A stretch of DNA of 27,260 bases from Methylotenera_A sp031399315 (GTDB taxonomy: Bacteria; Pseudomonadota; Gammaproteobacteria; Burkholderiales; Methylophilaceae): NCBI GenBank assembly GCA_031399315.1, contig JANNOS010000027.1, positions 1 through 27,260 on the forward strand, read 5' to 3'. The notes under the pieces are model-generated. The model worked only from the letters and a program-made list of their open reading frames with translations. It was not told where the DNA came from and did no database searches. Position 1 is the stretch's first letter. Each line of letters starts with the position of its first letter. A program made the position numbers and the translations under genes. Shown piece by piece: positions 16,230 through 22,105 of the stretch.

Positions 16230-17294
16230 ATGACAAACTTACAAAATGACACCTTTCTTCGTGCTTTAAATCGCGAGCCAACGCCTTACACCCCAGTGTG
16301 GATGATGCGCCAAGCTGGGCGTTACTTGCCAGAATATCGCGAAAGCCGTAAAACTGCAGGTAGCTTTTTAGATCTTTGCAAAAACCCCAATTTTGCGACT
16401 GAAGTGACGATGCAACCACTCGATCGTTACCCGCTATTAGATGCGTCTATATTGTTCTCAGACATTTTAACGCTGCCAGATGCGATGGGTTTAGGCCTAT
16501 ACTTTACCGAAGGTGAGGGGCCAAAGTTTGAGCGTACTGCATCAGATGAAGTTTCGATTCGCGCACTAGAAGTGCCAGATATGGCCAAATTGCAGTATGT
16601 GTTTGATGCAGTTAGCCAAATTCGCAAAACGATAAATGGTCGTGTACCTTTGATTGGTTTCAGTGGCAGCCCTTGGACATTAGCGACTTATATGGTGGAA
16701 GGCAAAGGCGGTACGGATTTCCTTAACACCAAAAAACTCATGTACGCACGCCCAGAGTTGCTGCATCATATTTTAGAAACCAACGCGCAAACCGTGATTC
16801 AATATCTCAATGCGCAAATTGCGGCAGGTGCACAAGCCGTGATGATTTTTGACTCGTGGGGTGGCGCGCTTTCACACAATGCCTATATTGAATTTTCGCT
16901 CAATTATATGCAGAAAATTGTGGCGAGCCTAACCAAAAATGCTGATGGCAAGCAAGTGCCAAGTATTGTATTTACCAAAGGCGGCGCTCTATGGTTAGAA
17001 GCGCAAGCGAGCATTGGCGCAGATGCGCTTGGTTTAGATTGGGCGGTGGATATTGGGCAGGCCAGAAAAAGAGTAGGCAATCAAGTAGCGCTGCAAGGCA
17101 ATTTAGACCCTGCTATTTTGCTGTCATCACCTGAAGCGATTGAAAAGGAAGTTGAAAGCATTTTAGCCAGTTATGGCAAAGGTGCTGGTCATGTATTTAA
17201 CCTTGGGCATGGCATTACGCAATGGACGCCGCCAGAGAACGCGGCATGTATGTTAGACGCGGTAAGAAAGCACAGCCAGCAATATCATCAGTAA
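16230..17294 (+). CDS. hemE: Uroporphyrinogen decarboxylase
   Basis: This 354-residue cytoplasmic TIM-barrel enzyme removes four acetate carboxyls from uroporphyrinogen III to give coproporphyrinogen III in haem synthesis. The signature MRQAGRYLPEYR is at residues 26-37, the catalytic Asp78 in FSDIL, and the second signature GFSGSPWTLATYMVEG in the middle. The C-terminal NLGHGI is also typical. Length is normal. The ATG at 16230 is the right start by homology, yet no Shine-Dalgarno sequence is visible: the preceding bases belong to an inverted repeat and an A-run. It may be read from gltBD or from a promoter within the repeat. Confidence 0.96.
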   Translation: MTNLQNDTFLRALNREPTPYTPVWMMRQAGRYLPEYRESRKTAGSFLDLCKNPNFATEVTMQPLDRYPLLDASILFSDILTLPDAMGLGLYFTEGEGPKFERTASDEVSIRALEVPDMAKLQYVFDAVSQIRKTINGRVPLIGFSGSPWTLATYMVEGKGGTDFLNTKKLMYARPELLHHILETNAQTVIQYLNAQIAAGAQAVMIFDSWGGALSHNAYIEFSLNYMQKIVASLTKNADGKQVPSIVFTKGGALWLEAQASIGADALGLDWAVDIGQARKRVGNQVALQGNLDPAILLSSPEAIEKEVESILASYGKGAGHVFNLGHGITQWTPPENAACMLDAVRKHSQQYHQ

Positions 17295-17297
17295 TTA

Positions 17298-17433
17298 AAA
17301 AGCCCGTCACGTGCGAATAACCAGCTTTGACGTGTAAATAACCAACTTTAGTTGGTGTATTTCACGGGCAAGCCAAATGCTGGCTTAGTTGGTATATTCC
17401 ACTGGGAAGACCCTTGCGGTCTCGAGGGCTTTT
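17298..17433. repeat. Multi-stem palindromic element between hemE and cytochrome b561
   Basis: The outer arms AAAAGCCC (17298-17305) and GGGCTTTT (17426-17433) are perfect complements. Inside are CGTG-AAATA-CCAAC (17331-17346) paired with GTTGG-TATTT-CACG (17351-17366), AAGCCA/TGGCTT (17370-17385), and GACC/GGTC around 17409-17420. Diverged direct repeats also occur: ACGTGCGAATAACCAGCTTT (17309) against ACGTGTAAATAACCAACTTT (17330), and AGTTGGTGTATTTCAC (17350) against AGTTGGTATATTCCAC (17387). It separates two convergent genes, and the outer arms could end transcription in both directions. It could be a compound REP-like element or a structured RNA. Confidence 0.65.
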
Positions 17434-17435
17434 AG

Positions 17436-18029
17436 CTAAAGCGACATGCGTTTTAAAGTGTCATCTTTATCAATTAGTTTATGCTTCAGTGCGCCTAAAA
17501 TATGCACAATGATAATAACTAAAATAATCGCACCTACAATTTCGTGCATTTCTTTAAATAACTCGCGCATGGGCGTGTTATCTAGCCCCTTAATAAATTC
17601 TAAACCAAACCATTTAATACCATATTTACTGTAAGTTGCCATGATAATGCCGCTCAATGGTAAAGCTACCATTAGCAAATAAAGTAGATTGTGCGCGCCA
17701 GTGGCTAATTTACGTTCCCAAGCTTTATAGCTGGCAAGCATTGCAGGTGGTTTATGGGTAACTTTCCATAAAATGCGAATAATGATTAAGGCAAATATGG
17801 TTACACCAAGTGATTTATGCAGGTTAAAGTAAAAAGTTCTGGGTGATGCCTCTTCGCTTAATTGCCAAGTGTAAACGCCCCAATCAAACAAATCATAAGC
17901 CATTTGCTTTGGCGCTTCTTTTGGTAAATCGCTCATGTACCAACCTAGTGCGAACATGCCGAAAATACAAATGGCGATGAGCCAATGTAGAAACACGGCA
18001 GTTTTAGTGTAACACGCATTATTTTGCAT
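17436..18029 (-). CDS. Cytochrome b561 (di-haem membrane cytochrome)
   Basis: This 197-residue inner-membrane protein has four hydrophobic helices (near residues 11-30, 68-88, 110-130 and 158-178). It has histidines where the family binds two b haems: LHW (His15), LHKS (His71), AHN, and the MHE/VHI region near the C-terminus. It probably passes electrons between the quinone pool and a periplasmic partner. ATG 18029 is preferred because GAGG lies about 8 bases upstream. A TTG at 18035 in the same frame would be only 2 bases from that site. It is divergent from a PQQ-associated metallo-hydrolase gene, with a Crp-type site between them. The redox partner is unknown. Confidence 0.88.
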   Translation of the reverse strand: MQNNACYTKTAVFLHWLIAICIFGMFALGWYMSDLPKEAPKQMAYDLFDWGVYTWQLSEEASPRTFYFNLHKSLGVTIFALIIIRILWKVTHKPPAMLASYKAWERKLATGAHNLLYLLMVALPLSGIIMATYSKYGIKWFGLEFIKGLDNTPMRELFKEMHEIVGAIILVIIIVHILGALKHKLIDKDDTLKRMSL

Positions 18030-18059
18030 TGCCAATTCCTCTAAAAGTTATTTAAATGA

Positions 18060-18075
18060 TGTGACAGCGGTCACA
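18060..18075. promoter_or_regulatory. Crp/Vfr-type operator
   Basis: TGTGA-CAGCGG-TCACA matches the Crp consensus TGTGA-N6-TCACA at all ten fixed positions. It lies in the 128-bp gap between the divergent cytochrome b561 and metallo-hydrolase genes, about 30 bp before the cytochrome ATG and 82 bp before the hydrolase ATG, so it could act on either. The exact regulator (Crp, Vfr or another family member) is inference. Confidence 0.65.
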
Positions 18076-18157
18076 ATGAAATGTTGCTTATGCCACGTAA
18101 TATTAGCGTATTCTATGCGATTAATCGCCCAATCTCTATACAAAAGGATACAAACGT

Positions 18158-19096
18158 ATGCGATTTATAGCTTACTTATTTGGTTTTTGTTTGCTTGCAG
18201 CTTGCGCGCAAGCGCAAGTGAATTCATCTGAAATGAAATCGTCAGACTTTACGATTGAAGATGTTGGCAATGGCATTTACGTGCACCATGGTGAACATTT
18301 GGATATCGATACTGGTTATCAAGGTGATATCTGTAATATTAGCTTTGTAGTGGGTAGCAAAGGTGTTGCGGTGATTGATACGGGTGGCAGTTTTAAAACA
18401 GGCGACAAGTTACGCGACGCCATTAAAAAAATCACCCCTTTGCCGATTTTGTATGTGATTAACACGCATGTGCATCCAGACCATATTTTGGGTAATGCGG
18501 CTTTTTTGCAAGATAATCCAGCTTTTGTCGGACATGCCAAACTGGGTGATGCCATGCAATTACGCAAAGAAGCTTACGATAAGCTCAACATTAAATATTT
18601 GGGTGATGATGCCAAAGGCAGCGAAATTGTAAAGCCAACGCTACACGTAAAAGAGCCGATAGTTGTAGGCTTAGGCGATAGAACGCTCACAATAACGCCG
18701 TATCCCAATGCGCATACTAATACCGATGTTTCCGTGGTTGATTCTAAAACAAGCACACTGTTTACGGGTGATTTACTGTTTATTGAGCGCACACCAGTGA
18801 TAGAGGGCGACATCAAAGGTTTAATCGCGACGATAGCTTTGCTTAAAACATATCCTGTAAAACAAGTTGTGCCTGGTCATGGCCCTGTGACCAAAGATTG
18901 GAAGCTGGCGCTGGATAACGAGCAGCGTTATTTAAGCACGGTATTAACGGATATTCGCGCCAATATTAAAGCGGGCAAAAGCATGAGCGACGCGATGGAT
19001 AATGCGGCTGCGGGTGAAAAAGCGAATTGGAAGTTGTTTGATATTGCTAATCGGCGCAACATAAACACCGTTTATCCTGCACTTGAGTGGGAATAA
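18158..19096 (+). CDS. Quinoprotein relay system zinc metallo-hydrolase (SoxH-like MBL fold)
   Basis: This 312-residue exported metallo-beta-lactamase-fold protein starts with a short hydrophobic signal. LLAAC (Cys16) would serve as a lipobox, while AQA at 17-19 could instead be a signal peptidase I site. The metal motif is H104-x-H106-x-D108-H109 (THVHPDHILGN), with further ligands expected in NAHTNTD, FTGDLLF and VPGHGP. The segment GDICNISFVV...VAVIDTGG followed by INTHVHPDH is characteristic of the SoxH-like family linked to PQQ-dependent periplasmic dehydrogenases. AAAGGA precedes ATG 18158. A perfect terminator follows. Its biochemical reaction is not established for the family. Confidence 0.85.
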   Translation: MRFIAYLFGFCLLAACAQAQVNSSEMKSSDFTIEDVGNGIYVHHGEHLDIDTGYQGDICNISFVVGSKGVAVIDTGGSFKTGDKLRDAIKKITPLPILYVINTHVHPDHILGNAAFLQDNPAFVGHAKLGDAMQLRKEAYDKLNIKYLGDDAKGSEIVKPTLHVKEPIVVGLGDRTLTITPYPNAHTNTDVSVVDSKTSTLFTGDLLFIERTPVIEGDIKGLIATIALLKTYPVKQVVPGHGPVTKDWKLALDNEQRYLSTVLTDIRANIKAGKSMSDAMDNAAAGEKANWKLFDIANRRNINTVYPALEWE

Positions 19097-19101
19097 ACCA
19101 T

Positions 19102-19152
19102 AAACAATGCCCTGCGAACCAGTATCCATGCAGCTTGCAGGGCATTGTTTTT
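19102..19152 (+). terminator. Rho-independent terminator after the metallo-hydrolase gene
   Basis: AAACAATGCCCTGC (19102-19115) pairs perfectly with GCAGGGCATTGTTT (19137-19150), giving a 14-bp stem with a 21-base loop, followed by a T-run to 19152. It lies between convergent genes and may serve both strands. Confidence 0.88.
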
Positions 19153-19173
19153 AATGCGTTGAATGTATTGAAG

Positions 19174-19557
19174 TTAACTTTTTTTCATATTATCGATGCT
19201 ACAACCCGTTTGTGGGTATAAGCTTAACAGTAACATGCCCCCCGCAATGCCAATGTATAAGAAAAACACTTCAGGAATAGCAAGACCAAGTACGATGGCT
19301 AAGAACAATGCCAACACCGCTAAAATGCGTGCGAATAACTGGGTTTTGAAACCAATAAATAAACATACGCCAGCTACTACTTGCACTAAGATGAGTAGCG
19401 GTGCAAATACACTAGGCAATCCAAATTGACCTAGCGTCATTTGATATTGTAAATAGCCATCAGGTGATGACATAATTGCACTTAAGCGCAGTAACACTAA
19501 CCCTAAAAAAACCAGCGCAAGCATCATTCTGGCGGCCGCTGTTTGATATTTTTGCAT
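19174..19557 (-). CDS. DoxX-family membrane protein
   Basis: This 127-residue protein has four hydrophobic helices and short loops, as in the DoxX/DoxD family of small inner-membrane proteins. These are sometimes linked to redox stress or quinone-linked oxidation. Features include MMLALVFLGLVLLRLSAIM in the first helix, a gap with a conserved-looking Gly-Leu-Pro, and GVCLFIGFKTQL between helices two and three. The start chosen is ATG 19557, with TAAGG 6 bases upstream. The frame is open back to 19626, but that would overlap the divergent acetyltransferase region and add a non-typical leader. Its specific function is unknown. Confidence 0.8.
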   Translation of the reverse strand: MQKYQTAAARMMLALVFLGLVLLRLSAIMSSPDGYLQYQMTLGQFGLPSVFAPLLILVQVVAGVCLFIGFKTQLFARILAVLALFLAIVLGLAIPEVFFLYIGIAGGMLLLSLYPQTGCSIDNMKKS

Positions 19558-19649
19558 AATAAACCTTATCAACTCGTTAACAAAAAAACAAGTGTGCATA
19601 ATGCCCGTTAGTAGGTACAAATGCAATGCTAAGGCAGGATAAAATCAGT

Positions 19650-20093
19650 ATGAATCAGACATTTACCAGCGTATTTACCATAGAACAACTCGCTTGGCAT
19701 TGCCCCAAGCAAGCCTTGCTAAAAGCAGTGCGCGAACAGGTTTTTATTAAAGAGCAACACGTACCACTTTATATCGAGTGGGATGAACACGATGCAGATG
19801 CCATTCATTTGCTAGCGCTAGACCTTGCTGGGCAGCCAATTGGATGTGCGCGCATACTCAAAATCGGCAGAGTTGGTCGTATGGCGGTTTTGCGTGAATG
19901 GCGCGGCAAAGGTTTGGGCATTGCGCTGTTAGATGCTGCGATTGCGATTTGCAAATCGCTCGGCATGCAAACAATTACCATTTCATCTCAAACGCATGCT
20001 ATTAAATTTTATCAAAAAGCGGGTTTTAGCGTGACCAGTGAAGCTTATATTGATGCCAATATTTGGCATGTGGATATGCAGCGCGCTATTTAA
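19650..20093 (+). CDS. GNAT-family N-acetyltransferase
   Basis: This 147-residue protein shows the acetyl-CoA binding motif A as RMAVLREWRGKGLGIALLDA, followed by the C-terminal motif B (HAIKFYQKAGFSV). The N-terminal VREQVFIKEQHVP is typical of ElaA/YjcF-like GNAT proteins. The start chosen is ATG 19650, with AGGA (19636-19639) 10 bases upstream; an ATG at 19626 in the same frame lacks a comparable site. It stands just before the Fae homologue on the same strand. The fae promoter begins at its stop codon, so co-transcription is not required. The substrate is unknown; it may be a small amine or an N-terminal residue. Confidence 0.85.
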   Translation: MNQTFTSVFTIEQLAWHCPKQALLKAVREQVFIKEQHVPLYIEWDEHDADAIHLLALDLAGQPIGCARILKIGRVGRMAVLREWRGKGLGIALLDAAIAICKSLGMQTITISSQTHAIKFYQKAGFSVTSEAYIDANIWHVDMQRAI

Positions 20094-20116
20094 GAGTCAC
20101 ATTTAAATTGTATAAT
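20089..20116 (+). promoter_or_regulatory. Putative sigma-70 promoter of the fae homologue
   Basis: A perfect -10 TATAAT (20111-20116) is preceded at 16 bases by a weak -35 TTTAAG (20089-20094). A leader of about 30 bases carries AAGGA just before ATG 20155. The -10 is convincing; the -35 is not, so an activator may be needed. Confidence 0.5.
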
Positions 20117-20154
20117 GCAGTATTATTTTTTTAGTCAATTATTAAGGAAAATCC

Positions 20155-20706
20155 ATGTCAAAAATTGTATTTAAAGCAGGCGAAGCTACTGTTTATTCTG
20201 AAGGTAAAGATGTCACAGCCGCCATGCCAGAAATCTTAATCGGCACAGTGGATGGCCCAGTAGGCCAAGCATTTGCTAACTTAATGGCGCAAAGCAAAGG
20301 CCACACTGCCATGTTTGCTGTGCGCGATATTAACCAATTGGTACGCCCAGCTTGCATGATGGTGCCAAAAGTAACGTTAAAAGGTAGCACCGATGTTGGC
20401 TTGTTTGGTGGCGTGGTGCAGGCAGGCGTTGCCGATGGTATTTTAGATGCGGTGATTGAAGGCATTATCCCCAAAGACCAAGTGAACGATTTATGCATTG
20501 TTGCCTTATTGTGGATAGACCCAGGCTGTATCGAGCTAGAAAAAGAAGGCAAACTAGACAAAGCTGATATGTACAAAAACAACTACGATGCGATTAAACT
20601 AGCACTTAAACGTGCATTAAATGACGAGCCTAGCATTGATGAGCTGATTGCAAACCGTCACAAAATCAAACATTGCATGTGGGAAGATTCTTGGGATCAG
20701 AAGTAA
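20155..20706 (+). CDS. Formaldehyde-activating enzyme (Fae) homologue, divergent
   Basis: This 183-residue protein is homologous along its length to Fae, which condenses formaldehyde with tetrahydromethanopterin in methylotrophs. Shared landmarks are a GEA motif near residue 9, GPVGQAFAN, a KVT strand, DAVIEGIIPKDQ and a YDAIKLALKRALNDEP helix. It differs in the active-site region. Canonical Fae has AHID before L-x-IG, but this protein reads AMPE. The canonical QHGVA is QAGVA here. It also has a longer basic/acidic C-terminus (HKIKHCMWEDSWDQK). It is therefore more likely a Fae2/Fae3-type paralogue than the main enzyme. No other methanopterin-pathway gene lies nearby. The start has AAGGA 6 bases upstream. 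Confidence 0.85.
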   Translation: MSKIVFKAGEATVYSEGKDVTAAMPEILIGTVDGPVGQAFANLMAQSKGHTAMFAVRDINQLVRPACMMVPKVTLKGSTDVGLFGGVVQAGVADGILDAVIEGIIPKDQVNDLCIVALLWIDPGCIELEKEGKLDKADMYKNNYDAIKLALKRALNDEPSIDELIANRHKIKHCMWEDSWDQK

Positions 20707-20740
20707 GGGTTTAAAATAAACATCTTAATTTTTAAGAGAA

Positions 20741-20775
20741 AGCAGTAAAACGCTTAACAAAGTGCTTATACTGCT
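20741..20775. repeat. Inverted repeat upstream of the 76-codon gene
   Basis: AGCAGTA (20741-20747) and TACTGCT (20769-20775) are perfect complements 21 bases apart. An A/T-rich palindrome, TCTTAA/TTAAGA (20723-20737), lies just before. They sit between the fae homologue and the small gene. Possible roles are an operator or a leader hairpin; there is no T-run, so a terminator is unlikely. Confidence 0.4.
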
Positions 20776-20804
20776 ACGTTGATAAGTTGAAATCAGGAGG
20801 ATAT

Positions 20805-21035
20805 ATGGCTGAACGTAACGTATGTATGGAAGCATTTGAGCGTTTATGCGCGGATGTAAATACAGATAAAAAGTCGGCAATTAATCCAGATGATTACTGG
20901 CTGTTTGAGCTGGGTTTTAGATCAGCAATTGAAGAGTTACTTAACATTGCAGACGCAGGCTCGCAAGCGCGTCAATTTGTTTCGCCACGTTTTCAGATGT
21001 TGGCAGATAGAATTTTACAATCACGTTTGCATTAA
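20805..21035 (+). CDS. Small hypothetical protein downstream of the fae homologue
   Basis: This 76-residue soluble protein is not recognised. It is mostly helical by composition (EAFERLCADV, FELGFRSAIEELLNIA, RFQMLADRILQSRL), with no membrane segment, signal or metal motif. The start is ATG 20805, preceded by a perfect AGGAGG at 20795-20800. An ATG at 20787 in frame has no such site. The strong ribosome site and the strong terminator directly after it argue that it is a real, well-translated gene. It may be transcribed with the fae homologue or on its own. No function can be assigned. Confidence 0.8.
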   Translation: MAERNVCMEAFERLCADVNTDKKSAINPDDYWLFELGFRSAIEELLNIADAGSQARQFVSPRFQMLADRILQSRLH

Positions 21036-21038
21036 TAT

Positions 21039-21075
21039 AAAAATCAGCCCAGTAAATAAACTGGGCTGATTTTTT
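21039..21075 (+). terminator. Rho-independent terminator (probably bidirectional)
   Basis: A 15-bp perfect stem, AAAAATCAGCCCAGT (21039-21053) with ACTGGGCTGATTTTT (21060-21074), encloses the loop AAATAA and continues as a T-run to 21075. The A-run on the left gives the T-run for the minus strand, so it can also end the mutY transcript. Confidence 0.93.
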
Positions 21076-21094
21076 ATGTTTTGAAGCTTTATTC

Positions 21095-22099
21095 TTAAGT
21101 TTTTAAAATTAGCCCCTGTAAAATTTTGCGCACAGGTGTAGGAATTGCCGATTCAATGGCTTCATCAATGGCTATCCATAATGTGTTTGGGCTACTAGTT
21201 TGTTTGCTGGTTTTAATAATGACTGGCTGAATATGCAGCTTAAAGTGTGTAAATGTGTGTGTAAATTTAGGCAATATTTGTGCATCATTCGGTGCAGTGG
21301 CGGCTTCAGGAAAACTCCATAATCCACCCCAAATGCCACTACTAGCGCGCTTTTCTAGCATGACTTCATTTGCATTCATGTGGATCAACATGGTTGTGTT
21401 ACGTTCTGGCAGGGTTTTTCGTGGTTTTGGAGTTGGCAGTAATTGTGTTTTATGTTGCAGATGTGCCAGACAATTGTTTTTTATCGGGCAAACATTGCAC
21501 TGTGGGCGGCTACGTGTGCAAAGTGTAGCGCCTAAATCCATCAGCCCTTGTGTGTAGGCGATGGCATTCTTGTTAGGGTTTTCGCGTAATGCAATTTGCC
21601 ACATTTGTTTTTCAATATTAGGCAAACTAGGCCAGCCCTCAATTAAAAAATAGCGCGCAAAGACACGCTTTACGTTGCCATCCAAAATTGGCATAGGCTG
21701 ATTTAAAGAAAAAGTAGAAATAGCCGCTGCGGTAGAGCGACCAATGCCAGGTAAACTTAGAATGTCTTCAAACTTTTGTGGAAACTGACCACTAAATTCA
21801 TCCATAATTTTTTGAGCAGCACCATGTAAGTTGCGTGCGCGTGAGTAATAACCTAAGCCGCTCCAATGTTGTAAAACTTCTTCTTGGCTAGCACTTGCAA
21901 GGGCGGCAATGTTGGGGAAGCGCTGCATAAAATTGCCGTAATAGCCAATCACGGCGGCCACTTGCGTTTGTTGCAGCATAATTTCTGATACCCAAATGGC
22001 GTAAGGGTCTGGGGCTTGGTCTAATTTAGTTTGCCAAGGTAAATGATGGCGGCCATACAACTTTTGCCAAGCAATAATTGCATCTGCAAAAGTTGCCAT
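21095..22099 (-). CDS. mutY: A/G-specific adenine glycosylase
   Basis: This 334-residue base-excision repair enzyme removes adenine mispaired with 8-oxoguanine or guanine. It has Glu39 in WVSEIMLQQTQV, the helix-hairpin-helix LPGIGRSTAAAI (116-127), catalytic Asp140 in LDGNVKRV, and the 4Fe-4S cysteines C194, C201, C204 and C210 in C-x6-C-x2-C-x5-C spacing. The C-terminal third is the NUDIX-like domain that recognises 8-oxoG. The ATG at 22099 is 6 bp after the stop of the AsmA-family gene, with no clear Shine-Dalgarno sequence, so translation is probably coupled. It is the last gene of an apparent uppP-asmA-mutY operon. Confidence 0.96.
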   Translation of the reverse strand: MATFADAIIAWQKLYGRHHLPWQTKLDQAPDPYAIWVSEIMLQQTQVAAVIGYYGNFMQRFPNIAALASASQEEVLQHWSGLGYYSRARNLHGAAQKIMDEFSGQFPQKFEDILSLPGIGRSTAAAISTFSLNQPMPILDGNVKRVFARYFLIEGWPSLPNIEKQMWQIALRENPNKNAIAYTQGLMDLGATLCTRSRPQCNVCPIKNNCLAHLQHKTQLLPTPKPRKTLPERNTTMLIHMNANEVMLEKRASSGIWGGLWSFPEAATAPNDAQILPKFTHTFTHFKLHIQPVIIKTSKQTSSPNTLWIAIDEAIESAIPTPVRKILQGLILKT

Positions 22100-22105
22100 A
22101 TTGAG

